Source: CAADGU01 sp964581605
GTDB lineage: Bacteria; Chloroflexota; Anaerolineae; Promineifilales; Promineifilaceae
DNA length: 64,000 nt
Assembly: GCA_964581605.1 (NCBI GenBank)
Contig: CAZOPF010000001.1
Location: 62,001-126,000, forward strand
Direction: 5' to 3'
Shown: piece by piece, positions 52,358 through 60,898 of the stretch
Layout of the letters: every line of letters begins with the position of its first letter
Position numbering within the stretch: position 1 is the stretch's first letter
Notes under the pieces: model-generated
What the model was told of the DNA's origin: nothing
Seen by the model: only the letters and a program-made list of their open reading frames with translations
The model's database searches: none
Translations under genes and position numbers: made by a program

Positions 52358-52924
52358 CTAAGAGTGGTTGTGATCGGTCTGGTGGGCGTGTGAAAGATAG
52401 GCCTGGGCTTCCGTTAACTGCATTACCTGACCCCCAAAACCAAGTTGAAAATCGGCCGCATCGGGCTGGTTGGCAAAGGGCAGGATGCTGGGCACACAGC
52501 ATACAGCTATCCGACTTTCTACCACGAAATACGCCTGATGGATGTTGATAATACGGCCGTAAATAAAATCTCTCAACAGGGCCGTACTGGTTTCTGTTCG
52601 GGCAGCCAATAACAGCAGCCCACAATGAGGACAGCAGGCGCGAATGACTGCATTACTTTGCGTGGTAATAACAAAATGCAATCGCCTTTTTACCGGCATA
52701 TGGCAGAGTTGGCAGGTTTCCGTTGTCACCAGATTCGGGTCTGGTAGACGCACACCTCCATGAACTTTTTCGACCATACCTGCGTCCGATAAGGCATTCA
52801 GGTCACGGTGGATGGTCATGGTGGAAACACGGAGTCGCTGTACAAGTTCATCAATACGCAGCAGTTGGTCCTCGCGCAGCCAGGTCAAAATCTGTTCACG
52901 TCTTTGTGCTGGCGTTTGATCCAT
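52358..52924 (-). CDS. DeoR-type HTH fused to a NosL-like cysteine domain
   Basis: A 188-residue putative metalloregulator. Residues 8-60 are a DeoR-type helix-turn-helix (RREQILTWLREDQLLRIDELVQRL, STMTIHRDLNAL, VEKVHGGVRL). In place of the usual sugar-phosphate domain, residues 71-175 show CQLCHMPV, ACCPHCGLLL, DFIYGRIINIHQAYFVVES, a CCVPSILPFANQPDAADF stretch and GGQVMQLTEAQ. This order matches NosL-like copper-binding proteins. Cysteines 71, 74, 97, 98, 101, 142 and 143 and a His-rich tail (179, 181, 185, 187) are candidate ligands. GAGGG precedes ATG 52924. The SCO and PCuAC genes lie downstream on the same strand. Copper sensing is inference. Confidence 0.7.
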   Translation of the reverse strand: MDQTPAQRREQILTWLREDQLLRIDELVQRLRVSTMTIHRDLNALSDAGMVEKVHGGVRLPDPNLVTTETCQLCHMPVKRRLHFVITTQSNAVIRACCPHCGLLLLAARTETSTALLRDFIYGRIINIHQAYFVVESRIAVCCVPSILPFANQPDAADFQLGFGGQVMQLTEAQAYLSHAHQTDHNHS

Positions 52925-52981
52925 AAACCCTCACAGAGCAGAGCATTAAGCAAAGCTAACCTTACCAGATTGGCCGCCGAA

Positions 52982-52994
52982 TGCAATTTTTGCA
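52982..52994. promoter_or_regulatory. Small palindrome upstream of the DeoR-NosL regulator
   Basis: TGCAA-TTT-TTGCA, perfect 5-bp arms, about 60 nt before the regulator start. It is a possible operator; no T-run, so not a terminator for the upstream gene. Confidence 0.3.
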
Positions 52995-53007
52995 CGGGAT
53001 GTCAGCT

Positions 53008-55506
53008 TTACCGTGTGCCAATTACCACAATAAAGTTCGGCTGCGTCAGCGTATCGCTTCCGCCTGGCCCACTGACGGTCAGCGTGATGGTATAAAAGCC
53101 TGGCGTTTCATACAGGTGCATCGTATGGGTCATCGTGCTGGTGATGCCATCGCCAAAATCCCACAGGCTGCTGTTGTAAGCTCCTTCGGAGAGATTGATA
53201 AAGTTGACCGGCAGGGGGGCGGGGCCGTTGCGAGGCATAGCGTCAAAATCCGCGACTGGCGGCGGAATGGGCCGCCAGCCAATGGCATAGATGCCATTGG
53301 AGATGCCATCGGCCGTCACCGGCACAGAAGCCAGCCAGTTCATCAACGGGCTGCGCCCCGACACGCCGACGACCTGCCATTGATTCAGGCTGCGAGAGTA
53401 ATGCAGCAGTTCCAACTGGGCTTCATTCAAACCCAGCCGGTCTACGGCCGTCTGCTCATAAAACAGCGTCACAATCAGGGGCGTGTTTGGCGTGGGCAGC
53501 AGCACATCCAGGTCAACCGGCGTGCCAATGACGGCCGCAAAACCAGGCGGCAGCGGGGCAGTGAGGGCGGCATAATCGGCGGCGGGCATGAGGATGGCCT
53601 GGTTATTTGGGCCGGATACGGCCGTTTCCGCCGCCACCATCGCCAATCCATCCAACAGGGGGGCCTGCCCGTCATCGTGCGCCGGGCCAACACCACCTAA
53701 CGATTGATACCAGCGCCACAATGCCCCATGCCCGGCTGCCTGCACTCCCACCAGCCCATACTTGGGCAATGGCTGGCCGGGTGCGGCGGTGAACACGGCC
53801 GTCCAGCTGTTCGCGTTTACGGCCGTCATCGTCTCCCCGGTCGAGCAGCCCACGGCCGCATCTGGCGAACAGCGTTGGGCAACGGGCGGCGTGGTTAGCG
53901 CGTCCGGGCTGGTCAGTGTGACGGTCATCACTGTCAGCAGCGGCCCATCCATGCCATACTGCACATCCAGGCTGGCTTCCCAGGCGACGGCCGTGAGCGT
54001 TAAGGTGTTCCCGTTTTCTAAGGGCGGGCCGCCGCCTGGCGCGGAGTAGCTAAAGCGTCCCCCGCCTGCTGTTTCCGTTGCATATTTGTCAGCATAAACG
54101 GCGGCGCGGCCGGTGGGTTGAACGCCCAGGAGGGTGATTTGCCCAACCGAACCGGACACGCCCCGATTGCTGTTGCTGGTGCCCTGGTATTGCACACGGC
54201 CGTCTTGCAGCAAATAAACCTGGGGGTGAAGCGCCTCTAATTCCAGTTGTGTGAAACTGCCGTCCAATGCCAGGTGGATGGTAGGTTCGGTGGGATTGGT
54301 GACGGCCGTGCCGCTTTTGGCCAGCGTGGGCAGATAGAGCCGGTAGCCAGGGGTGCGGCCAAACAGGTCATCTACCACATCTGGCGTTTGGGTGGCGAGG
54401 GGTAGCGATGGCGGTTGCAGCCAATTGTCGGGAAGCTGCTGAATATCACCCCAACGCTGCAATGTCGCCCAATCCGCTTCGCCGTGTACCAACATCTGGT
54501 CGGTTTGCTGGCAGACGAGTGGGTTGCCATGTTCGGTGGGGTGCCAGAGGGCCACGGCCGTGTAATGATACGCCATCGCCGAAGCCGCACACGCGCCATT
54601 CGGCAAATCCAGGCAGGTGCAGTACGTCTCCTGTTTACCGGCGGGCTGGTCTTGCTGATACTCGTCATACAAAAACAGGGCATAGTGCCCCCATTCATGC
54701 GCCAATGTGCGGTAGGCGGCGGGCTGCGACCAGGCCCCATCAACTGGATCGGCCGCATCCAGCCCATCCCAATAGCGCCCCAGGTAAATGCCGCCCGGCG
54801 CGTAGACCGTCTGGCTGAGGGTGGCGGGGGCGGTGTAGGGGGTGGCGCCGGGCACGATGCCACCCATGTAAGCGGTGGGGCGGTAATCATTGGCGGCCAG
54901 AAAACGGAGATCGGCGCTCTCCCACTGACGGCCGTCCGCATAAACCGTCACCGCGCCCACGGCCATTTGCCCTTCCGTCAGGTCATACAGGTAAGCGGAC
55001 ATCTGGCGCAGGCCGGTTTGCAGTTGGGCCATGTAGGTGGGATTAGCGGGCTGCCAGGCCAGGCTGGCCACGAGATTAAACAGGACGAGCGGCTGGCTGT
55101 CTGACAGTTGAATATCGCCGGTGGCAGGTTGCCGTTCCACATTGCCGGACTGCCAGCTTGTAGCGTAGACCCAATAGGCCGGGCCATGTGCCGGCTTGCC
55201 GGAAGGCTGGGTGTGGCGCAGCCAGAGGGCGGCCAGATAGGTGCAGTTGGTGGGCAAGGGGTGGGTCAGATAGCCGTTGGCATCGGTGCGGGCGGGCAAA
55301 TCGGCCAAAAGCGGGCTGTTGGCGGCGGCGGTGGAGTAACAGAGCAGGCGCAGGTCGGCGTTGGGCAGGGGGTCGTTTTGGGCGTCTACAAACCGGAGCG
55401 AACCGGAGGCGGCGGTGGATGGCGAGGAGAGATGGAGGATGACGGCCGTGAGCAGCCCCAATCCTATCAATAAAGTGAACAGATTGTATGGTAGTCGTTG
55501 AGGCAT
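53008..55506 (-). CDS. Secreted HEWGH metalloprotease-like protein with PKD domain
   Basis: An 832-residue secreted protein. The signal segment (residues 8-30) is followed by an Ig-like carboxypeptidase-regulatory unit (35-90). A putative zinc protease domain holds THEWGH-type AHEWGHYALFLYDEY: His270, Glu271, His274, with Asp281/Glu282 as possible third ligands, an arrangement reminiscent of the CLCA N-terminal hydrolase. A TYCTCLDLPNGAC cysteine cluster lies after it. Beta-rich segments follow. The C-terminus (about 755-832) is a PKD domain (SLWDFGDGITST...YETPGFYTITLTVSGPGG). AAGGAG precedes ATG 55506, with an ACGGCCGT between. Protease activity is a prediction. Confidence 0.75.
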   Translation of the reverse strand: MPQRLPYNLFTLLIGLGLLTAVILHLSSPSTAASGSLRFVDAQNDPLPNADLRLLCYSTAAANSPLLADLPARTDANGYLTHPLPTNCTYLAALWLRHTQPSGKPAHGPAYWVYATSWQSGNVERQPATGDIQLSDSQPLVLFNLVASLAWQPANPTYMAQLQTGLRQMSAYLYDLTEGQMAVGAVTVYADGRQWESADLRFLAANDYRPTAYMGGIVPGATPYTAPATLSQTVYAPGGIYLGRYWDGLDAADPVDGAWSQPAAYRTLAHEWGHYALFLYDEYQQDQPAGKQETYCTCLDLPNGACAASAMAYHYTAVALWHPTEHGNPLVCQQTDQMLVHGEADWATLQRWGDIQQLPDNWLQPPSLPLATQTPDVVDDLFGRTPGYRLYLPTLAKSGTAVTNPTEPTIHLALDGSFTQLELEALHPQVYLLQDGRVQYQGTSNSNRGVSGSVGQITLLGVQPTGRAAVYADKYATETAGGGRFSYSAPGGGPPLENGNTLTLTAVAWEASLDVQYGMDGPLLTVMTVTLTSPDALTTPPVAQRCSPDAAVGCSTGETMTAVNANSWTAVFTAAPGQPLPKYGLVGVQAAGHGALWRWYQSLGGVGPAHDDGQAPLLDGLAMVAAETAVSGPNNQAILMPAADYAALTAPLPPGFAAVIGTPVDLDVLLPTPNTPLIVTLFYEQTAVDRLGLNEAQLELLHYSRSLNQWQVVGVSGRSPLMNWLASVPVTADGISNGIYAIGWRPIPPPVADFDAMPRNGPAPLPVNFINLSEGAYNSSLWDFGDGITSTMTHTMHLYETPGFYTITLTVSGPGGSDTLTQPNFIVVIGTR

Positions 55507-55525
55507 ACGGCCGTCTCCTTTTTTC

Positions 55526-55559
55526 GTTCGTAGTAGGCGATTTATCGCCTACTACAAAC
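55526..55559. repeat. 34-bp palindrome (GTAGTAGGCGAT family), second copy
   Basis: Same sequence as 38591-38624 except one base in the right arm. It lies between the repeat-protein stop (55562) and the protease start (55506), again between two minus-strand genes. Confidence 0.9.
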
Positions 55560-55561
55560 GA

Positions 55562-57379
55562 TTACTTAATCACTACCGGCAGGAAAATCTGGTAGCCGGG
55601 GAAGGGTGGTGGCAGCGGTGGTTGGTCGAGCGAGTAGCTGGTGGTCTGGCCGTCTGGGGTGGTGATGAGCAGGGATTCGCCTTCGATGGTCATGGTAGCC
55701 CGGCCGTCTGTGGGAACATCAAGCAGCAGCGCGCCATCGTGATTATACATCTGCACGGCACTGTTGTCGGCAGTGATGGTGCGATTTTCATAGGCGATGA
55801 CGTCGGCACGGCCGTCAGTCGGAATATGGCGGATCAGGTTGCCGTCGCGGTCGTAAATTTGCACGGAGTCATCATCTATGACGATGATCCGGTTGCCACT
55901 GACGCGCACGGTGGCCCGGCCGTCGGTGGGGATGTGGCGTACCAGGTTGCCCTCACGGTCGTAGATTTGCACGCTGTCGTCATCAATGACGATGATGCGG
56001 TCGCCATCCACCAGCACGGTGGCGNNNNNNNNNNNNNNNNNNNNNNNNNNNNNNNNNNNNNNNNNNNNNNNNNNNNNNNNNNNNNNNNNNNNNNNNNNNN
56101 NNNNNNNNNNNNNNNNNNNNNNNNCAATGACGATGATCCGGTCGCCATCCACCAGCACGGTGGCGCGGCCGTCGGTGGGCACATGGCGTACCAGGTCGCC
56201 GTCGCGGTCGTAGATTTCTACGCTGTCGTCGTCAATGATGATGATGCGCCCTTCGCGGACGAGGACGGTGGCCTGTGGGGGGGTGGTCATCAGGTTGATG
56301 GGCAGCCCCTGATAGTCGAAGAGTTGCACGGCCGTCATGTCCACCACGATCAGGCGATTGCCGCTGAGGTAAACGGCCGCCCGCCCCATGGTGTTGGCGT
56401 GGCGTAAGAGCAGGCCATTCCAACTGTAAATTTCTACAGAATCGTCGTCAATGATGATGACAGAGTCGCCGAGCAGGAGGTCGGCACGGCCGTTGGTCAG
56501 CACCGTGCCCTGATATAGCCCCTGGTGGCTGTACACTTCAACCGAGTCGTCATCAGTGATAAAAAAGAGATTGTTAGCCGATGTGACCTGCGCCGGGCCG
56601 GTGGTGGTTTGTGATCCAAGCAGGTTGCCGTTCAGGTCGTAAATTTCCACGGAATCATCGTCCACAACGAGGATGGTTTGGGGCAGGTGTTCGATGCGTG
56701 GCGGGCCGATGACGGCCGTTTGCAGCAAGGTGGTGCCATCTTCCCGGAAAACGGTCACATTGTTCTCTTCAAACTCATAGCTGTAAGGGGTTGGTGTGCC
56801 GGTGGGGGGCGGCGGTTCGGGTGGGTCGGGCTGTTCGGGCGGTGGCAAATAATTGCCTTCACACAAGGGATTGAGTTCTGGGCGGGGGATGACCATGACT
56901 TCGATGGTGTAGGCAAACTGGGCGTTGGCGACGCCAAAAATTCCCCCGGCCGCGCCCACTGCCAATGCCTGAGGGCTGCTATCCACCCCCCAGGGGCCGT
57001 CATCATCGTTGAGGGTGAGAAGCAGGCCCAACGGCCGTTCCAGCGGATTACAGTTCAAATGGTTATAGAGCAAGATGGGGAAGGGGGCGGGGAAAGGGGC
57101 GGCTGGTGGCGCATTGACGGCTACCGTACCGGCGGCGGGGATACGGCCGTTGTTGCCTTCGTGGCCCGGTTGTACCAATGTCCAATCGAGCCATAATTCC
57201 CCCGCGCCGCCCATATGGTCCATGTCATCCAATACGTTCACACCGCGCAGCCACACCACTTCCTGAAAGGCGGGTGGGGCGGGCGGATCGAGGTGAGCCT
57301 GAGAGCGAGTGGTGTTCAGAGTGAGGACGGCCGTGACTAAACAAAAACCAATCAACCATTGCCATATTCGTTTTTTCAT
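55562..57379 (-). CDS. Secreted protein with 36-residue DDDSV repeats (interrupted by assembly gap)
   Basis: A secreted protein of about 605 codons as assembled. The signal peptide (MKKRIWQWLIGFCLVTAVL) is followed by a domain of about 170 residues with LNDDDGPWGVDSS, a Pro-rich linker, then a repeat array. Each repeat has about 36 residues: a strand ending VIDDDSVEIYD, a D/N-G turn, LVRH, P-T-D-G-R and VLVDGDRIIV. Eight repeats are visible plus at least one in the gap; spacing suggests a beta-propeller or solenoid. The C-terminus is GYQIFLPVVIK, a tail common on Chloroflexota secreted proteins. GGAG precedes ATG 57379. Function unknown. Confidence 0.75.
   Translation of the reverse strand: MKKRIWQWLIGFCLVTAVLTLNTTRSQAHLDPPAPPAFQEVVWLRGVNVLDDMDHMGGAGELWLDWTLVQPGHEGNNGRIPAAGTVAVNAPPAAPFPAPFPILLYNHLNCNPLERPLGLLLTLNDDDGPWGVDSSPQALAVGAAGGIFGVANAQFAYTIEVMVIPRPELNPLCEGNYLPPPEQPDPPEPPPPTGTPTPYSYEFEENNVTVFREDGTTLLQTAVIGPPRIEHLPQTILVVDDDSVEIYDLNGNLLGSQTTTGPAQVTSANNLFFITDDDSVEVYSHQGLYQGTVLTNGRADLLLGDSVIIIDDDSVEIYSWNGLLLRHANTMGRAAVYLSGNRLIVVDMTAVQLFDYQGLPINLMTTPPQATVLVREGRIIIIDDDSVEIYDRDGDLVRHVPTDGRATVLVDGDRIIVIXXXXXXXXXXXXXXXXXXXXXXXXXXXXXXXXXXATVLVDGDRIIVIDDDSVQIYDREGNLVRHIPTDGRATVRVSGNRIIVIDDDSVQIYDRDGNLIRHIPTDGRADVIAYENRTITADNSAVQMYNHDGALLLDVPTDGRATMTIEGESLLITTPDGQTTSYSLDQPPLPPPFPGYQIFLPVVIK
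56025..56124. other. Assembly gap of 100 N inside the repeat gene
   Basis: Exactly 100 N between two repeats of the DDDSV array. The missing sequence should be 67 nt plus a multiple of 108 nt if whole repeats were collapsed. Both 67 and 100 leave remainder 1 when divided by 3, so the frame appears intact by coincidence. Confidence 0.9.
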
Positions 57380-57404
57380 CGTTTTGTCTCCGTGGTAAAT
57401 GTAT

Positions 57405-57442
57405 GGCGATTTTCTAAATCGCCGCCCGATTTGGAAAATCGG
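57405..57442. repeat. Two adjacent small hairpins (GCGATTT/AAATCGC type)
   Basis: GGCGATTT/AAATCGCC (57405-57423) and CCGATTT/AAATCGG (57426-57442). Similar palindromes are at 17017-17035 and 19831-19862. They lie in the divergent spacer between the repeat protein and the CHAT gene. Confidence 0.7.
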
Positions 57443-57575
57443 TCTACAACGCTTGCCAATTGCGTGCGCCTGCCAAAGAGACGAATAACTGGCTGTTGAC
57501 CTTTCCATTAAATTTGGGCAGCGGATGGCGGCGAAGACGCCGGGGAACGGATAAGCGGATGGGGGGATGCCTGGA

Positions 57576-57581
57576 TATAAT
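57576..57581 (+). promoter_or_regulatory. Near-leaderless -10 box of the CHAT gene
   Basis: TATAAT followed by 7 nt and ATG 57589. No -35 is apparent at normal spacing. Confidence 0.5.
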
Positions 57582-57588
57582 GGCATAT

Positions 57589-60027
57589 ATGGATGAGGAA
57601 TTGTTAGATGATGGGGTGGCATGGACGGCCGTACTCACTTTATCCTCCGCTGATCTGGCTCAACTAGAGCAACATGATCTTCCCCGTTGGCGGCGGTGGC
57701 ATGAGGCCGGGGTGGCGGCGTTGGCGGGGCGGTTGGGTGAAGGGGAGACGGCCGTTGAGCCAGACTTTTTGCAATTGGTGGAGCGGTTGGGGAACCGGCT
57801 GCTGCTGGATGACCCGGAGGGGTTTGTGACGCTGGTGAATGGGTTGGCCGACGTACCCATCCGGGCGCGGGTGGGGCAGCAGTTACTGCGCTATTTTTCC
57901 GGGGTGGCGCTGGGTTTGCAAGACCGGTATGAGGCGGCGCTGGCTGTTTTTGACTCTTTGCTGGCGGAAGCGGAACTGGATGAGATGGTGTACGGCCGTG
58001 TGCTCAACTCGCGTGCCCTCTATTGCCGCATTACCGGGCGGCTGCAAGAAGCGATCATCGGCTATCGGGCCAGCCTGGCCGTCTGGCAGCGCCTGGGCAA
58101 TCGGCTGCGCGAAGGATTGGCCTGGCTTAATCTGGGAATTGTGGCCTATCAGTTACAGCAGTATGACGAAGGCGAATTTGAATTGAATCAGGCTGTGGGG
58201 TGTTTCACAGAAACGGGATCGGCGCAATGGCTGGCGGCCGCACAAAGCGGCCTGGGGCTGATTTACCGGGATCGCGGGCAGTGGGCGGCCGCGATGGATT
58301 GTTTTGAGGCGGTGGCTGCCCGGCGGCGGGCGGATGGGGCGCAGGATTCACTCGGCCGTGTCCTGGTGAACATCAGTGAAACGTATTTGATGCAGGGGCG
58401 AGTGGAGGAAGCGGCAGCCGCGGCACAGGAAGCTTTAGCACTTTTAGAGACCAAAATCTACGCCATGAATGCCCATCTGGCGTTGGGGTTGGCGCGGCAG
58501 GTGAGCGGTCATCTGGATGTTGCGCGTAGCGAATTTGAGAAAGCTCTGACGCTGGCGCAGGCGATTGGGCGGCAAGATATGATGGCCGAGGCGCATTTGC
58601 GGTTGGGCGAGTTACTGCGTCGGTTGGGGGATGAGGGGGGAGCATTGGCACAATTTCGGGCGGGCACGGCCGTGATTGAAGCGACCCGTACCCCTTTGCG
58701 TGATGAAGGGGTCAAAATCAGTCTGCTGGGGCGGTGGCAGCAGGTGTATGAGGCGCTGGTGCTGCACTGCCTGGCCATGGGGCATACGGCCGAAGCGTTT
58801 GCCTGGGCGGAACGGGCACGGGCGCGGGCGTTTGTGGAAGCGGTGGGCGGTATGCCAGAGCCGGAAAGTGAGATGGATGAATTGCCAGATGTGCCGCCGG
58901 GCACGGCCGTACTCTCTTACTTCACCACCGGGGTGCTGGATCGGGAATTGCCCTGGCTGCAACAACTTCCGGCGAACAGCCCGGTGCGGGCACACCTGCT
59001 GCCGCCAGCGCGGACGCTGCTCTTTTGCCTGACGGCGGCTGGCGTGACGACCCACATTTGCCCCCTTGACCCAAATGATCTGGCCTGGCGTTCGCCGCGT
59101 TTGGAGGATCGCCATCGGTTTTTGGAGACGGCCGTTTGCCGTGCTCTCCATGATTTTTTGCTACCTTCTTCTATGCCGGACGGGACACAACAGGTTCTCA
59201 TTGCCCCGCATGGCCCGCTGCACGAAGTCCCGTTTGCGGCGTTGCTGGATGGGGCGGGGCGGCCCGAAGCAGCTTCGGGTTTGCCGTTCATCCGACCGGA
59301 TGGCCCCTTGCTGACCATCATACCCAGTGTCACTTTTTGGCAGCAGCACCGGGCGCCGCGTGCCCATCCTACGAAGTTGTGTCTGGCGGTGGGGTATGAA
59401 GGAGAGAATAAGGCATTACGGCATACAGAGACAGAAGCCCACTTTATCGCGGCCGTGACCGGCGGGGAGGCGTGGGTAGGAGAGCAGCCAAAAGTGACGG
59501 CGCTGGCAGAGCAGGCAGGGCAATATCGCTGGCTGCATGTGGCGTGTCACGGCCGTTTTGATCCCTTGTCCCCTCTCGATTCCTACCTGGAAACGGGGGC
59601 GGGTGAACGGCTGACCGCGTGGCAGGTGCTAGGTTGGAAACTGCCGGTGGAATTGGTGACGTTGAGCGCCTGCCAGACGGGGGTGAGCCAGGTGCAGCGT
59701 GGGGACGAGCCGATGGGGTTGGTGCGGGCTTTTTTGGCGGCAGGCGCAGGGGCGGTATTGGTCAGCCAATGGGCGGTGGCTGATTGGCCGACCTTGTTGC
59801 TCATGCGCCGGTTTTACCAGGAGATGATGGCGGGGGCGGAGGCGGCCGTTGCTCTTCACAGCGCACAATGTTGGCTGCAAACGGTGACGGCCGTTGAATT
59901 GCAAACTATCACTGCCGAAATACCCGGCGGAGTTGCGGAAGCGGCGAATTGGCTGGCCGGAAAGGGGGAGGGTGTACGGCCGTTTGCTCATCCCCGTTTT
60001 TGGGCCGCGTTTGTGTTGGTGGGGTGA
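57589..60027 (+). CDS. TPR-CHAT caspase-like protein
   Basis: An 812-residue protein. The N-terminal half (about 60-400) is a tetratricopeptide array (ALAVFDSLLAEAELDEMVYGRVLNSRALY, EAIIGYRASLAVWQRLGNRLREGLAWLNLGIVAY, and so on). The C-terminal third is a CHAT domain, a caspase-like protease fold, with catalytic His654 (HVACHGRF) and Cys695 (LSACQTG). GAGAVLVSQWAV and FYQEMMAG complete the domain. I moved the start to ATG 57589, 7 nt after TATAAT; the frame extends further upstream without a ribosome-binding site. It faces a sigma factor/zinc-finger gene pair. CHAT proteins often act as proteases in stress or immune-like pathways; the target here is unknown. Confidence 0.88.
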   Translation: MDEELLDDGVAWTAVLTLSSADLAQLEQHDLPRWRRWHEAGVAALAGRLGEGETAVEPDFLQLVERLGNRLLLDDPEGFVTLVNGLADVPIRARVGQQLLRYFSGVALGLQDRYEAALAVFDSLLAEAELDEMVYGRVLNSRALYCRITGRLQEAIIGYRASLAVWQRLGNRLREGLAWLNLGIVAYQLQQYDEGEFELNQAVGCFTETGSAQWLAAAQSGLGLIYRDRGQWAAAMDCFEAVAARRRADGAQDSLGRVLVNISETYLMQGRVEEAAAAAQEALALLETKIYAMNAHLALGLARQVSGHLDVARSEFEKALTLAQAIGRQDMMAEAHLRLGELLRRLGDEGGALAQFRAGTAVIEATRTPLRDEGVKISLLGRWQQVYEALVLHCLAMGHTAEAFAWAERARARAFVEAVGGMPEPESEMDELPDVPPGTAVLSYFTTGVLDRELPWLQQLPANSPVRAHLLPPARTLLFCLTAAGVTTHICPLDPNDLAWRSPRLEDRHRFLETAVCRALHDFLLPSSMPDGTQQVLIAPHGPLHEVPFAALLDGAGRPEAASGLPFIRPDGPLLTIIPSVTFWQQHRAPRAHPTKLCLAVGYEGENKALRHTETEAHFIAAVTGGEAWVGEQPKVTALAEQAGQYRWLHVACHGRFDPLSPLDSYLETGAGERLTAWQVLGWKLPVELVTLSACQTGVSQVQRGDEPMGLVRAFLAAGAGAVLVSQWAVADWPTLLLMRRFYQEMMAGAEAAVALHSAQCWLQTVTAVELQTITAEIPGGVAEAANWLAGKGEGVRPFAHPRFWAAFVLVG

Positions 60028-60143
60028 TGAGGTGAGGGGGTGAGCAGGTGATGAGGTGATGAGGTGATGGGGTGATGGGGTGATGAGGTGATGGGGTGAT
60101 CTCTCAATCTCCAATCTCCAATCTCCTAATCTCCAATCTCCTA
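60028..60143. repeat. Two short-period repeats between convergent genes
   Basis: 60028-60100 consists of GGTGATGAG/GGTGATGGG units (9 bp, variable); 60102-60143 consists of AATCTCC-type units. The second runs into the stop codon of the zinc-finger gene. No gene is present in the spacer. Confidence 0.8.
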
Positions 60144-60866
60144 TTCAACGACAGTAAGAATCAGAACCTCCAACGTAATGATGGGGATGTGGGGGAAGGT
60201 GGCGACGCCCCAGGGGTTGGTAATTTGTTGATGGGTCTGGTTGGGCAGGTGCAGGGTGACGGTGAAGCCGGCCAGGTGGGGCCAGGCACGGCCGTGTGGC
60301 TGCACCCACACTTCCACCAGACAGTCGGTTGGGGATTGGGCGTCACGGTATGCCAGCAGTTTGAAGGGCACGTCAGTTTGCAGGGATTGATCTGGTTCCA
60401 ACGCCAGCAGTAATGTGGCGTAACGCTCCTCTTCGGTTGCGGCACGCACAGGAAGGGGAACAGGCTGGGGTTGTAAGAGCGGGAGCAGGTCGGCAGAGAG
60501 GCGCAAACGCCAGCCATTTTGTAGTTTTTCAACGGCCGTGCGCAATTTATCGGCCAGGGAAGAAGCGGCAACAGGCGGCAAAAACGAGAGATCGGGCTGG
60601 CGCGGGTTTTGCAGGATAGGCAAGGTTTCACGATTGTCGGCCAGAGTCAGGCGATAGAGACGGCCGTAGGCGGCAGCACACAGCAGGCAGCCATCCAGGT
60701 GAACGGCAATATGCGGGTAGAGAGGAAAGGGGTCACGGCCGTTAAGCTGCGCGGCCACATACTCGTCCAACTGTGCCAAAATAGCATCACAGATAGCTTC
60801 ATCCGTTGTGATCTGTAGCGCCTCTTTTAGTTGTTTGTATCGTCCTGGTTCATTCGCCATTTTCAT
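60141..60866 (-). CDS. Zinc-finger (anti-sigma-like) protein of the CHAT locus
   Basis: A 241-residue protein. Residues about 52-70 carry HIAVHLDGCLLCAAAYGRL, an H-x3-C-x2-C arrangement like zinc anti-sigma domains (ZAS/zf-HC2). The rest is a Leu-rich middle and a C-terminal beta domain (about 150-241) of unknown type, ending in LEVLILTVVE. There is no membrane segment, so it is not a typical membrane anti-sigma factor. It lies 33 nt downstream of the ECF sigma gene and faces the CHAT gene tail to tail. The role as sigma partner or CHAT substrate is inference. Confidence 0.6.
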   Translation of the reverse strand: MKMANEPGRYKQLKEALQITTDEAICDAILAQLDEYVAAQLNGRDPFPLYPHIAVHLDGCLLCAAAYGRLYRLTLADNRETLPILQNPRQPDLSFLPPVAASSLADKLRTAVEKLQNGWRLRLSADLLPLLQPQPVPLPVRAATEEERYATLLLALEPDQSLQTDVPFKLLAYRDAQSPTDCLVEVWVQPHGRAWPHLAGFTVTLHLPNQTHQQITNPWGVATFPHIPIITLEVLILTVVE

Positions 60867-60898
60867 CTTCTCCTATCCTAAAAGACGCAGAGGCAGGC

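Noticed and set aside
55562..57379. YD-repeat/Rhs toxin
   Set aside because: The repeats are 36 residues with DDDSV cores rather than the roughly 20-residue YD pattern, and no toxin-like C-terminus is present.
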